A stretch of 49,777 bases of DNA, taken from positions 1-49,777 of the forward strand of contig NZ_BLZO01000005.1 in the NCBI RefSeq assembly GCF_014132355.1. Direction: 5' to 3'. Below are positions 1 through 9,260 of the stretch, one piece after another. Each line of letters starts with the position of its first letter. Position 1 is the stretch's first letter. The stretch comes from Okeania sp. KiyG1. GTDB taxonomy: Bacteria; Cyanobacteriota; Cyanobacteriia; Cyanobacteriales; Microcoleaceae. The position numbers were made by a program, and so were the translations under genes. The notes beneath the pieces were generated by a model. That model saw nothing but the letters and a program-made list of their open reading frames with translations. It had not been told where the DNA came from and made no database searches.

Positions 1-3000
1 CTGCTACTGGTGTATCTCCTATTCCATCATTGTTTGTGTCGTTTAATTTGGTTCCACTAATATTTGCTGGAATATTATTCGCTATATTTGTCAAATCTAC
101 CTGGGTCAAATTGACAATTGTATCTGTGGGATTGATGGTAATGGTTGGTGCTGGTTGTTGTTGAGTAAATCCTGTTGGGGGAATGTCTCTGATACTATAT
201 GTTCCTGGTGCTAGATTAATATTGTTGAATTGGTACAATCCATTAATATCGGTTGTGGTCTGAATTTCGTTATTATCCAGGATGTTGTTGTCGTTGCTAT
301 CTATATATATGGTTATTCCTGCTACTGGTGTATCTCCTATTCCATCATTGTTTGTGTCGTTTAATTTGGTTCCACTAATATTTGCTACTGGTAGTTGTTG
401 CTGCTGGTTACCAAAATTGACATTAAAAGTATCCTCAATACCCAATACTGCTCCATCATCAATTGTAATTAATGGATTTAAAGTAGTTTGCTGAAAACCA
501 TCTGGTGCTACTTCCCTAACAAAATATGTATCACTTGGTATATTGCTGGTGAAAAATCTGTAGTTACCTTGCTCGTCAGTAATAGTAGAAGGATCGCCAT
601 CATCCAAAATTTCGTTATTATTGATATCTATATATATAGTGACACCAGCTAATCCTGGTTCACCCTCATCCAGAATACCATTAGCATTAATATCATTAAA
701 TTTTCGTCCACTAAAACCAAAACTGTTACCAATATTAACCGTAGCATTAGGTTGTTCTGAATTGAGATTAACTGCTACTGCTTCTTGAGTAGTCTGCAAG
801 AAACCCTGTTGTGGTACTTCCCTAACAATATAGTCACCAAATGGCAAATTGTTGAATGAGTAAGACCCATCAGTAAAAGTAAAAGTTTGCAATTCACCAG
901 CATCTAAAACACCATTTCCATTAGTATCTAGATAAATAGTGAATGGTAAACCTATTTCACCAGGTAGCTCTTGAATTCCATTTTGGTTATCGTCTTGGAA
1001 TTTTACCCCACTAATACTGCCAGTTTCTATAACATCATTATCAATAATTGTGCCTATTCCTTGGCCATCTAGAATATTGCCACTAGAAGCACTGGTAAGA
1101 TTTACATTAAATATTTCGTTGCCTTCATTTGCTTCGTTATCATCGATAATCGGAACTGTTATTGTAGTGCTAGGTGTTCCAGGTGCAATAGAAGCAAAAC
1201 CTAATGTAGTCCCAGTATAATCGTTTGGTGCTGTAGCACTTCCATCACTGGTACTATAGTTTAGATTAATAGTTTGGTTACTTTGCGGGTCTACAGTAAC
1301 TGTGAATATAGCATTACCATCACCTTCATTGACTATGACATCATTAATACTAATATTTGGAACAACAGATTCGTCATCATCTATAATTGTACCTAAACCG
1401 ATACCATCGGATATAACTGCGTTAATAGGATTACTCAAATTAACATTAAATATTTCATCTGGTTCGTCAATCTCATCATTTAAAATATCTACTGTAACTG
1501 TGGCAGTGGTTTGAGTTTCTGGAATTGTCACCGTATTATTAACAGCAGCAGTATAATCTTGTCCTGCTAATGCTGTATCATCACTGGTGCTGTAGTTAAC
1601 TGTTACATCATTAAAAGTAGGTTGAGATAAACTGATAGTAAATTCTGCTGTACCCGCATTTTCATTGACTGTAACATCATTAATCGATACAGTTACACTA
1701 TCATTATCAATAATTTCTACACTAGCACTGTCAAGGATAATTGCTGGAATCTCAATAATTTCATTGACTAAGTTAAGAGTCAGATTCTCGATACCTTCGG
1801 GTGCTGCATCATCATTCACAGTTACAGGTACATCAGCAAAAGTTTGACCTGGAGAAAAAGTAACAGTAATTGTTGTGTTATCGAAGTCTTGCGTACCTAA
1901 TGTTGTATCTGTAAAAGGAGTGGGGACACCTGTAGCTGTGCCATTAATTAATTGCACTTCTACCGCAGCACTACCGCTTGTATCTCCGCTACGTTGAACT
2001 TGTATCGAATCACCTGCTAATGTACCATCTTCATTAATACTGTATAAGTTGTTTGTAAAAGTAAAAGAGGGTGGTAGTGAATTAACACTAACCGTAACCG
2101 TGGCCAAATCTGTGCCACCATTACCATCATCAATAGTATAAGTAAATGTATCTGTACCTGTAAACCCATCTGCAGGAGTATAAGTAACTGTGTTATCTGA
2201 GTTAACAGTAATATTGCCATTATTAGCAGAATTACTATCTACAGTAGAAAGAGAAATGTTATCCCCATCAGGGTCGCTATCATTTGCCAAAACATTGATA
2301 ATAACCGAAGTATTAGAAGTAGTAGTAGCAGAGTCTGCTTCAGCATTAGGCGAAGTGTTTCCAGGAGCAGCAGCAGTAACAGAAATACTCACCGTTGCCG
2401 TATCTGTGCCACCATTACCATCAGTCACAGTATAATTAAACGTATCTGTGCCGCTGAAGTTAGTGGGTGGTGTATAAGTAAACGTGCCATCATTATTGAG
2501 AGAAACACTACCTCCATTGGTACTGCTAAGTTCAAAGCTATCAATGAGTACGGTGTCGCCATCAGGGTCAGTATCATTGCTCAGAAATGGAAATGTTACC
2601 GGAGTATTTTCCGCAGTGCTGACATTATCATCCCCTGCTACTGGTGGGTTGTTGTCAGGAGGAGCGACACTAACCGTAACCGTGGCCAAATCTGTGCCAC
2701 CATTACCATCATCAATAGTATAAGTAAATGTATCTGTACCTGTAAACCCATCTGCAGGAGTATAAGTAACTGTGTTATCTGAGTTAACAGTAATATTGCC
2801 ATTATTAGCAGAATTACTATCTACAGTAGAAAGAGAAATGTTATCCCCATCAGGGTCGCTATCATTTGCCAAAACATTGATAATAACCGAAGTATTAGAA
2901 GTAGTAGTAGCAGAGTCTGCTTCAGCATTAGGCGAAGTGTTTCCAGGAGCAGCAGCAGTAACAGAAATACTCACCGTTGCCGTATCTGTGCCACCATTAC

Positions 3001-4432
3001 CATCAGTCACAGTATAATTAAACGTATCTGTGCCGCTGAAGTTAGTGGGTGGTGTATAAGTAAACGTGCCATCATTATTGAGAGAAACACTACCTCCATT
3101 GGTACTGCTAAGTTCAAAGCTATCAATGAGTACGGTGTCGCCATCAGGGTCAGTATCATTGCTCAGAAATGGAAATGTTACCGGAGTATTTTCCGCAGTG
3201 CTGACATTATCATCCCCTGCTACTGGTGGGTTGTTGTCAGGAGGAGCGACACTAACCGTAACCGTGGCGGAATCTGTGCCATTATTACCATCATCAATAG
3301 TATAAGTAAATGTATCTGTACCTGTAAACCCATCTGCGGGATTATAGGTAACTGTGTTATCTGGGTTAACAGTAATATTGCCATTATTAGCAGAATTACT
3401 ATCTACAGTAGAAAGAGAAATGTTATCCCCATCAGGGTCGCTATCATTTGCCAAAACGTTGATAGTGACCGAAGTATTGGAAGTAGTAGTAGCAGAGTCT
3501 GCTTCAGCATTAGGCGAAGTGTTTCCAGGAGCAGCAGTAGTAACAGAAATACTCACCGTTGCCGTATCTGTGCCACCATTACCATCAGTCACAGTATAAT
3601 TAAACGTATCTGTGCCGCTGAAGTTAGTGGGTGGTGTATAAGTAAACGTGCCATCATTATTGAGAGAAACACTACCTCCATTGGTACTGCTAAGTTCAAA
3701 GCTATCAATGAGTACGGTGTCCCCATCAGGGTCAGTATCATTGCTCAGAAATGGAAATGTTACCGGAGTATTTTCCGCAGTGCTGACATTATCATCCCCT
3801 GCTACTGGTGGGTTGTTGAGTTGAGAAGCAAAGAGCAAATCTTCTTGCAAAACTCCCGGATAACTTACCAAAACCTCTTGCTCAAACGCCAAACCATTCC
3901 CAACTTCCCCAACTTTAACCCCAAGTTCCCAACTACCTCCCAACTCTGCGCAACCAACAGGACCAACAGCACTAGCAACACCCACCCCTGTCAACTCATG
4001 GAACTTGCCCACAAAAGCTCTACCAATATCTCCCGCAGCTACCTCGCAACCATACAAAAATATCCCACCAGTTCCAATGACCTCACCCCACCTTTTCAAC
4101 TCTGCTCCATATTCACCTAAGTTGGAGAAGCTGAACTTGATGTTACCCAACTGCAAACTACCAGGAGAACCGTGACAAACAATATGCAGACTATTAACTG
4201 GATAATCCAAAATAGCTCTACTTATTTGCCTGACCTCATCTTCTTCCGAGTTCAGAATCACAACTTTTGCTCCTGGCAAAACCCCCGATGCTAACATTTG
4301 ATAATTTTCTACCGTGGGGTCAATAATTACCAACATTCCCATACCAGGTGGCCAAATACTCACACAATGGCTATTACTTGCCAACTTTTTATCGAGAATT
4401 TCTTGGTTGTGATTTTGGTTTAAAAAGTTCAT
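1..4432 (-). CDS. DUF4347 / cadherin-like / Calx-beta / SdrD-B giant exoprotein (partial, C-terminus outside window)
   Basis: An open minus-strand frame runs from an ATG at 4432 to the window edge without a stop (about 1477 codons). Residues 20-200 match the cyanobacterial DUF4347 region, with 'LHIVCHGSPGSLQLG' near residue 82 and 'YGCEVAAGDIGRAF' near 127. Residues about 205-790 are tandem cadherin-like domains of roughly 97 residues, each with 'NDTDPDGD' or 'NDSDPDGD' and ending in a 'GTDTFTYTI' strand. Residues about 810-1135 look like Calx-beta domains ('VNEGDGNAIFTV', 'NVNLTSAS..IIDND'). From about 1137 to the edge are SdrD B-like domains ('ISGTKLNDTNNDGIGDT'). I infer a calcium-binding secreted or surface protein for adhesion. 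No classical signal peptide is visible; related DUF4347 proteins often carry C-terminal secretion signals, which would lie outside the window. Confidence 0.85.
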   Translation of the reverse strand, partial: MNFLNQNHNQEILDKKLASNSHCVSIWPPGMGMLVIIDPTVENYQMLASGVLPGAKVVILNSEEDEVRQISRAILDYPVNSLHIVCHGSPGSLQLGNIKFSFSNLGEYGAELKRWGEVIGTGGIFLYGCEVAAGDIGRAFVGKFHELTGVGVASAVGPVGCAELGGSWELGVKVGEVGNGLAFEQEVLVSYPGVLQEDLLFASQLNNPPVAGDDNVSTAENTPVTFPFLSNDTDPDGDTVLIDSFELSSTNGGSVSLNNDGTFTYTPPTNFSGTDTFNYTVTDGNGGTDTATVSISVTTAAPGNTSPNAEADSATTTSNTSVTINVLANDSDPDGDNISLSTVDSNSANNGNITVNPDNTVTYNPADGFTGTDTFTYTIDDGNNGTDSATVTVSVAPPDNNPPVAGDDNVSTAENTPVTFPFLSNDTDPDGDTVLIDSFELSSTNGGSVSLNNDGTFTYTPPTNFSGTDTFNYTVTDGNGGTDTATVSISVTAAAPGNTSPNAEADSATTTSNTSVIINVLANDSDPDGDNISLSTVDSNSANNGNITVNSDNTVTYTPADGFTGTDTFTYTIDDGNGGTDLATVTVSVAPPDNNPPVAGDDNVSTAENTPVTFPFLSNDTDPDGDTVLIDSFELSSTNGGSVSLNNDGTFTYTPPTNFSGTDTFNYTVTDGNGGTDTATVSISVTAAAPGNTSPNAEADSATTTSNTSVIINVLANDSDPDGDNISLSTVDSNSANNGNITVNSDNTVTYTPADGFTGTDTFTYTIDDGNGGTDLATVTVSVNSLPPSFTFTNNLYSINEDGTLAGDSIQVQRSGDTSGSAAVEVQLINGTATGVPTPFTDTTLGTQDFDNTTITVTFSPGQTFADVPVTVNDDAAPEGIENLTLNLVNEIIEIPAIILDSASVEIIDNDSVTVSINDVTVNENAGTAEFTISLSQPTFNDVTVNYSTSDDTALAGQDYTAAVNNTVTIPETQTTATVTVDILNDEIDEPDEIFNVNLSNPINAVISDGIGLGTIIDDDESVVPNISINDVIVNEGDGNAIFTVTVDPQSNQTINLNYSTSDGSATAPNDYTGTTLGFASIAPGTPSTTITVPIIDDNEANEGNEIFNVNLTSASSGNILDGQGIGTIIDNDVIETGSISGVKFQDDNQNGIQELPGEIGLPFTIYLDTNGNGVLDAGELQTFTFTDGSYSFNNLPFGDYIVREVPQQGFLQTTQEAVAVNLNSEQPNATVNIGNSFGFSGRKFNDINANGILDEGEPGLAGVTIYIDINNNEILDDGDPSTITDEQGNYRFFTSNIPSDTYFVREVAPDGFQQTTLNPLITIDDGAVLGIEDTFNVNFGNQQQQLPVANISGTKLNDTNNDGIGDTPVAGITIYIDSNDNNILDNNEIQTTTDINGLYQFNNINLAPGTYSIRDIPPTGFTQQQPAPTITINPTDTIVNLTQVDLTNIANNIPANISGTKLNDTNNDGIGDTPVA
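2086..3816 (-). repeat. three near-identical 582-bp tandem units inside the giant exoprotein gene
   Basis: Direct comparison shows a 582-bp period: 'cactaaccgtaaccgtgg' begins at 2086, 2668 and 3250. Each unit encodes two different cadherin-like domains (194 residues in all), so the order is A-B-A-B-A-B. The two leftmost units are almost identical at the nucleotide level, and the third differs at a handful of bases (for example gccaaa versus gcggaa near the unit start). Such identity implies recent duplication or gene conversion. Confidence 0.95.
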
Positions 4433-4916
4433 GGTAAATATTTGTGAATCTGTTTTTTTTTGAGGATTTTTCCTGACCAATTGGATAGTAAATTTTGGAT
4501 AAATTGCGTGCGAAAGACCAGGTTTAAAGCCTTAATCAAATCAATAAATTGGCGATATTCAAGAGTAGAGTAAGAAGCTAATTCGCTACTAATTGTTATA
4601 AGCACAACCTCTTGATACCAGTATTTATACTGTTTAGTTTTTTATTATTTGTGAATTTTATAATATATAAATAACTAACACAACGGCAATAAAAATAATA
4701 TTAAATTTTATTTCTTCCCCACTCCCCTACTCCCCTGCTCAAGATACGGGTTGAAAAGTTTTTGAGAAATGAATAGTATTAGCTAGGGCGAATGCCATTC
4801 GCCCCTACGGTTGCTGAAAGAAGATATTAATGATATAAACGTCTTAAATTATTATGTACTGAAAGCAAAGTACAGCAATTTCAATAAATATACCGATAAT
4901 ATGAGGACAAAATAAA
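4433..4916. other. intergenic region between divergent genes, with two palindromes
   Basis: No gene is seen in these 484 bases between the divergently transcribed exoprotein and porin genes, so both promoters should lie here. It holds a small palindrome 'cagtatttatactg' at 4618-4631, a pyrimidine run of cccctactcc type near 4715-4740, and a perfect 9-bp inverted repeat with a one-base centre, gggcgaatg/cattcgccc, at 4786-4804. The last resembles short interspersed hairpins common in cyanobacterial spacers. No promoter elements could be assigned with confidence. Confidence 0.6.
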
Positions 4917-6668
4917 ATGGGAAATAAACTTTTATTATCTTTAATCTCAATATTTATTTTAGGGCTTCCTTTAACATGGACAAAATCTGCAACTGGATTA
5001 ACACAAATAAATTCTACAAAAGTTAAACCTCAAGATGAGTCTTTTCCCCATTTACTATCACCACCAATATTACAGAGTTCAAATAACTCCCATTCTGTTT
5101 CTTCAACAGTTAGAAAAAAAACCCTACAACTAGCACAAACATCAGATGAATATGACGACCTTTCAGAACTAGACCAAGTAAACTCTGTATCCCAACTTTC
5201 AGATATTCAACCTACTGATTGGGCATTTCAAGCATTACAATCATTAGTAGAACGTTATGGCTGTATTGCAGGATATCCAGACGGCACTTATAAAGGCAAC
5301 CGAGCTATGACCCGATACGAATTTGCTGCTGGGTTAAATGCTTGCTTAGATAGAATGACAGAATTAATTAGCCAGTCTACAGTAGACTTAGCGAGTCGCG
5401 AGGATATGGCTGCCGTTCAACGTTTAGTCGAAGAATTTGCTCCAGAGTTAGCTACCCTCCGTGGTCGAATAGATGTACTTGAAGCTCGCACCACAGAATT
5501 AGAAGCAAACAGGTTTAATGGCACTACAACAATATTTGGTGGAGAAGTAATATTTGGTTTAACCAATGGTTTCGGTGGAGAAGATATAGAAAATGCTTTT
5601 GGCAGACGTGGAGACGGAGACAAAAACACAATTTTTAATTATCTAGTACGACTGCAAACAGCTACAACCTTTACAGGTAAAGACCGCCTACGAATAGAAT
5701 TAGGTGCAGCAAATTTCAGTTCATCAAATTTCAGTATTGGTGGTTTTGCAAGTCCCCAGTCATTTAATACAGATATGGCAATATTATCTTATCAAACAAA
5801 TACAGATGACGAGCTTCAGATATTTAAGTTGGAATATCGTTTTCCCGCTTTTGGCGATCGCGTAGTCTTCACTTTCCGTCCTGTCAACTTCAGCTTAAAT
5901 AGCGTCCTCACAGCTAACTCCCCTTATTTTGATGCAGGTCGTGGGTCTATTTCCCGGTTTACTGACTCTAGTCCCATATTTAAGATAGGTAGATTAGATT
6001 CTGGTTTGGGTTTTGACTGGTTAGTTACTGACAAAGTACGTTTGCAAGTTGCCTACGGTACGCGGGATAGCGAAAACCCTGGCAACGGTCCTACAGGCCA
6101 AGGTGGCATTACTGATGCTGGTCACAGTGCGATGGGAGTCCAATTTTTAACTGTACCCTTTGATAATGTGTTGACTGGTGTGACTTATATTAATGCTTAT
6201 TCAGAAGACGGTTATTTAGATACTTTTACTGGTAGCTTAAATGCTGATACTTCTGGAGGGTTAGGTCTACCTGCTAATATTAATGCTGTGGGTGGTACAG
6301 TGCAGTGGCGAGTTTGGGAAAGAATAACTCTGGGTGCTTGGGGAGGGTGGGTATTTACAAATTATATTAATTCTGATGCTCATGCTACTTCTAATACTTA
6401 TTTATTTTCTGTTGGTATGTCTGACCCTTTTGGTCGTCAAGGAGATTTATTTGCTGTTTTATTTGGTAAACCTTTAAAATTGGTTGATGGAGATAATGGC
6501 ATTCAAGAAGATGAGAATACTTCTTATCATATTGAAACTTTTTATCGGTATAAAGTTAACGATTATATCACAATTACTCCCGGAGTTTTTGTAGTAACTA
6601 ATCCAGAACATAATGAAGATAATGAAACAATTGTAATAGGAGTTTTACGGACAACTTTCCGCTTTTAG
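4917..6668 (+). CDS. SLH-domain OprB-type outer-membrane porin (iron-uptake porin family)
   Basis: 583 residues, the usual size for cyanobacterial SLH porins. A hydrophobic N-terminus (residues 4-20) is followed by 'WTKSATG', consistent with a signal peptide. An SLH domain lies at 93-145 ('LSDIQPTDWAFQALQSLVE', 'GYPDGTY', 'MTRYEFAAGLNACLDRM'). A predicted coiled coil lies at 160-198 ('DMAAVQRLVEEFAPELATLR') and a beta-rich barrel fills 200-583, ending in 'TIVIGVLRTTFRF' with a terminal aromatic residue as outer-membrane barrels have. The SLH domain binds the peptidoglycan layer while the barrel forms the pore for small solutes; some family members have been linked to inorganic iron uptake. 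Substrate specificity cannot be read from sequence. It stands alone, with long spacers on both sides. Confidence 0.9.
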   Translation: MGNKLLLSLISIFILGLPLTWTKSATGLTQINSTKVKPQDESFPHLLSPPILQSSNNSHSVSSTVRKKTLQLAQTSDEYDDLSELDQVNSVSQLSDIQPTDWAFQALQSLVERYGCIAGYPDGTYKGNRAMTRYEFAAGLNACLDRMTELISQSTVDLASREDMAAVQRLVEEFAPELATLRGRIDVLEARTTELEANRFNGTTTIFGGEVIFGLTNGFGGEDIENAFGRRGDGDKNTIFNYLVRLQTATTFTGKDRLRIELGAANFSSSNFSIGGFASPQSFNTDMAILSYQTNTDDELQIFKLEYRFPAFGDRVVFTFRPVNFSLNSVLTANSPYFDAGRGSISRFTDSSPIFKIGRLDSGLGFDWLVTDKVRLQVAYGTRDSENPGNGPTGQGGITDAGHSAMGVQFLTVPFDNVLTGVTYINAYSEDGYLDTFTGSLNADTSGGLGLPANINAVGGTVQWRVWERITLGAWGGWVFTNYINSDAHATSNTYLFSVGMSDPFGRQGDLFAVLFGKPLKLVDGDNGIQEDENTSYHIETFYRYKVNDYITITPGVFVVTNPEHNEDNETIVIGVLRTTFRF

Positions 6669-7214
6669 CCTTGAAAAAGGAAGAAGGAAGAGGGAAGAAG
6701 GGGAGTAGGGGAGTAGGGGAGTAGGGGAGTAGGGGAGTAGGGAGTAGGGGAGTAGGGGAGATTGAAGTAATTATAGAATTATCAACATATACAACATATA
6801 TTATATAACCGGATTCTATATCAATAAACCTAAAAGAAAAAGATAATTCATTAATTGATAATTGATAATGGATAATTGATAATTACCTCTGGTTAAAACC
6901 GCTCTTGATTGAATATAAGGAAATATTATTTCTTCTCTTGGTCGATTGGATATGGCGAGGAAACCTCGCCATCCCTCGACCGCTTTTTCCCCTTAAAAGG
7001 GAGGCTTTAAACCATAATTATTTAATTACTAATTATTAATAATTAATAATTCGGTAAAATTAGTAGGACTTACGCATAACAACGTATTTTCCTCTGAAGC
7101 GACCGACAGGGTTTGCGGAACATTCCGGGATGGAAAGCAATCTCAAGTCCTAGTTTTTCCTATCTCATCCGTAAGTCATGATTAACAAAAAATTTAGAAT
7201 AACTATATTTATCC
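6669..7214. other. intergenic region: G-rich tandem array, hairpin and a possible decayed mobile element
   Basis: No gene in these 546 bases. 6676-6760 is a simple array changing from gaaggaa-type to ggggagta-type units. 6858-6885 holds repeats of gataatt. 6952-6972 is a perfect hairpin, atggcgagg / cctcgccat, with a three-base loop. 7064-7183 is bounded by taggacttacgc on the left and a degenerate inverse copy (ccgtaagtcatga) on the right. That end resembles the intact 114-bp element at 38565-38678, so this is probably a decayed relative. Confidence 0.6.
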
Positions 7215-7787
7215 ATGAATAATAGCTTTTTGATAGCAGTAATAAACAGAAAACAAACAAGAGTAAAGGTGCAACAAAAAAGAGCAAAATATTTGGGAAG
7301 AAACAAAGGCAAAATTCAGAATTCCCTTCTGCCTTCTGCCTCCTGTCCTCTGCCTTTCCCGATAAATTCAATTAATAAATTGATATGTTTCCTTCTTTTT
7401 TCTTCTTTTTCCCTTAGCTTAATATCTGTAGCTTACGCTCAAGAAGAAAATTCTAGAGAACCAGCAAAAAAACGTAGAATCAGTGTACCATTTTTTGAAG
7501 AAGAGAGAAGACTAGATTTCACTGGCTTTTCTAATAGTTTCTTAAATGATGCTCTCGGTGGTACAGGCAACCCCATGAGTGGCAACACTCCACCTGGGTC
7601 TGATTTTACCATGTCTCCAAATGTATCTGACTCCGAATTTTCCGACCCTTCTCGTGGAGTTCCCCCTCGTGGTGGAATGATGAGAGGTCCTCAACCTGCT
7701 GCTGGTAGCTCTGGCGATCGCGTACCATCTCAACCTATAACTGGAGGTGGAGGTAGAGGTATTTTTCAACAGTTACCGCCGAGGTAA
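7215..7787 (+). CDS. small secreted protein of unknown function
   Basis: 190 codons, not recognised as a named family. A hydrophobic stretch 'ICFLLFSSFSLSLISVAYA' followed by 'QEENSREPAKKRR' is a good signal peptide with an AxA cleavage site. The mature part (about 115 residues) is rich in Gly, Pro and Ser, with 'RRLDFTGFSNSFLNDALGG' and a tail 'ITGGGGRGIFQQLPPR'. The start is doubtful: the first 55 codons include 'cttctgccttctgcc' repeat DNA seen in spacers elsewhere, and a TTG at 7380 directly before the hydrophobic segment would give an ordinary signal-peptide length. It probably acts in the periplasm or outside the cell; no catalytic motif is visible. Confidence 0.6.
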   Translation: MNNSFLIAVINRKQTRVKVQQKRAKYLGRNKGKIQNSLLPSASCPLPFPINSINKLICFLLFSSFSLSLISVAYAQEENSREPAKKRRISVPFFEEERRLDFTGFSNSFLNDALGGTGNPMSGNTPPGSDFTMSPNVSDSEFSDPSRGVPPRGGMMRGPQPAAGSSGDRVPSQPITGGGGRGIFQQLPPR

Positions 7788-7796
7788 TATGGAGTG

Positions 7797-8010
7797 TGGG
7801 GAGATGGGGGATGGGGAGATGGGGAGATGGGGGGATGGGGAGATGGGGGGATGGGGAGATGGGGAGATGGGGGGATGGGGAGATGGGGGGATGGGGAGAT
7901 GGGAGGATAAAGAAATATTTGGCAATGTTAGCCTTCCTTCTTCCCTGTTCCTTCTTCCTTCTTCCTTCTTCCTTCTTCCTTCTTCCTTCTTCCTTCTTCC
8001 TTCTTCATAT
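7797..8010. repeat. two adjacent simple arrays: ggggagat-type then ccttctt-type
   Basis: 7797-7910 is a run of 8-bp units (ggggagat / gggggatg variants). 7930-8010 is a run of the heptamer ccttctt. Both arrays leave open frames on both strands that read as repetitive nonsense (GDGEMGRW, or RRKKEEG), so no gene is called. The second array ends only about 15 bases before the next start codon. Confidence 0.9.
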
Positions 8011-8024
8011 AACTTATAACTGAA

Positions 8025-8645
8025 ATGACCCAATTAACTTCAATTACCATCTCACCTAATAATGAACCTACAGGTTTAGTTGTTCTCTTACATGGCTGGG
8101 GAGCTAACTGTAACGATTTAACACCTTTAGCAAAACAGTTGAATTTGCCTGATTATAGGTTTGAATTTCCAGATGCTCCGCTACCTCATCCTCAAGTTCC
8201 AGGGGGAAAAATGTGGTATGACTTAGAGAATTTAGAAGAATTCAAAGGTCTGCCTGAAAGTCGCCAAATATTAATTGATTGGCTAATTTCTCTAGAAAGT
8301 AAAACAGGGATACCTTTATCTAAAACTATTCTATGTGGCTTTTCTCAAGGTGGGGCAATGGCTATGGATGTAGGAGTAACTTTGCCAATAAAAGGTTTAA
8401 TTATTTTAAGTGGGTATCTACATTCTCAACTTCAACCATCAGGAGAAAAATTACCACCTGTTCTAGTTACACATGGTACACAAGACCCAGTTGTACCTAT
8501 TGAACAAGGAAGACGAACGCGCGATACTTTCACAAGTCTGGGGGCAAATATACAATACCAAGAATTTAATATGGGACATGAGATTATTCCAGAAATTGTA
8601 AAGTTAATGCGAAGTTTTGTTATAGATACTATGGCAAAAGTTTAG
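8025..8645 (+). CDS. alpha/beta-hydrolase, phospholipase/carboxylesterase family
   Basis: 206 residues, the normal length for the small lysophospholipase/carboxylesterase family (YpfH/Est-like). 'LLHGWGANCNDL' at 21-32 supplies the oxyanion-hole HGxG segment. 'GFSQGGAMAM' at 105-114 carries the nucleophile Ser107. 'THGTQDPVVP' gives Asp154 and 'NMGHEI' gives His185, completing the triad in the expected order and spacing. The family hydrolyses short acyl esters or lysophospholipids in the cytoplasm; the physiological substrate is unknown. No signal peptide is present. It is followed at once by a hairpin terminator and then the DUF2555-like gene on the same strand. Confidence 0.85.
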   Translation: MTQLTSITISPNNEPTGLVVLLHGWGANCNDLTPLAKQLNLPDYRFEFPDAPLPHPQVPGGKMWYDLENLEEFKGLPESRQILIDWLISLESKTGIPLSKTILCGFSQGGAMAMDVGVTLPIKGLIILSGYLHSQLQPSGEKLPPVLVTHGTQDPVVPIEQGRRTRDTFTSLGANIQYQEFNMGHEIIPEIVKLMRSFVIDTMAKV

Positions 8646-8660
8646 AAAGACTATTATATT

Positions 8661-8689
8661 AAATGGGAGTGTTATTCACACTCCATTTT
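8661..8689 (+). terminator. hairpin terminator after the hydrolase gene
   Basis: 'aaatgggagtgt' pairs with 'acactccattt' across a short loop, with one bulged G, and a T-rich stretch follows. It begins 16 bases after the hydrolase stop codon. Confidence 0.65.
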
Positions 8690-8733
8690 AATTAATGCTT
8701 TCAGCAGATGCCATTTCAGGGAGGTTGGTTTTG

Positions 8734-8946
8734 ATGCAAACTATAGCCCGTTCTTTACACGAGGTTGCTAATGTAACTGCGCAGGATGTAGCTAAGTTAG
8801 CTTTACGTTTGGAGGAAGATGATTATCAAAATCCTTTTGACGGGTTGAGTGATTGGCACCTGCTACGAGCGATCGCCTTTCAACGTCCAGAGTTAATTGA
8901 GCCTTATATCCATTTATTGGATTTAGAGCCTTGTGATGAGGCTTGA
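8734..8946 (+). CDS. DUF2555-like small cyanobacterial protein
   Basis: 70 residues from the chosen start. The conserved core 'DVAKLALRLEEDDYQNPFDG' and then 'LSDWHLLRAIAFQRPELIEP' with C-terminal 'YIHLLDLEPCDEA' match my memory of the cyanobacteria-specific DUF2555 family, for which I know no function. The start at 8734 is preferred because gggagg at 8719-8724 is a strong ribosome-binding site at suitable spacing. An in-frame ATG at 8695 would add 13 residues but lies five bases after the upstream terminator hairpin. The protein is soluble, acidic and probably helical. Confidence 0.7.
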   Translation: MQTIARSLHEVANVTAQDVAKLALRLEEDDYQNPFDGLSDWHLLRAIAFQRPELIEPYIHLLDLEPCDEA

Positions 8947-8997
8947 GGCAAATATGGGGAGCGCATAAGTCAGTAATTTAATTATTTTATCAAATTT

Positions 8998-9064
8998 GAG
9001 AGTGTTGGTTTAGAAAAAAATAACCAAGGTTTTTTCATCTTGGATAGTTTTTACCCAACACTCT
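8998..9064 (+). terminator. two-tier hairpin after the DUF2555-like gene
   Basis: A perfect 10-bp outer stem, agagtgttgg at 8999-9008 with ccaacactct at 9055-9064, encloses an inner ccaag/cttgg hairpin (9024-9043). T-rich sequence follows. It probably ends the upstream transcript, though the long structured interior could instead be a small RNA. Confidence 0.5.
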
Positions 9065-9087
9065 TATTTATTTAGGGAATAGGGAGA

Positions 9088-9128
9088 AATAATTAATAAT
9101 TAATAATTAATAATTAATAATTAATTGT
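9088..9128. repeat. taattaa heptamer array ending in gttgaac
   Basis: About five tandem copies of an AT-only heptamer, ending in 'attgttgaac'. The same array and the same gttgaa(c) edge recur at 39184-39221, 41479-41511, 43899-43937 and 46482-46508. Confidence 0.85.
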
Positions 9129-9260
9129 TGAACAGATGTCTATAGCAACAGAAGTAACAGTCACTATACAAAATTATGCTTAGTAATCATTGGCCGTGAA
9201 AATCTATTCCCTGTTCCCTGTTCCCTGTTCCCTCTCTACTTTTCAAGACAAAAAAATGTT

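Noticed and set aside
3821-4120. 99-codon plus-strand frame opposite the DUF4347 domain
   Set aside because: The minus strand here encodes a recognisable DUF4347 domain in a long continuous frame; the plus-strand product is unlike any family.
7747-8033. Overlapping open frames on both strands in the ggggagat and ccttctt arrays
   Set aside because: Products are pure repeat translations (GDGEMG, RRKKEEG) and the frames exist only because the arrays lack stop codons.
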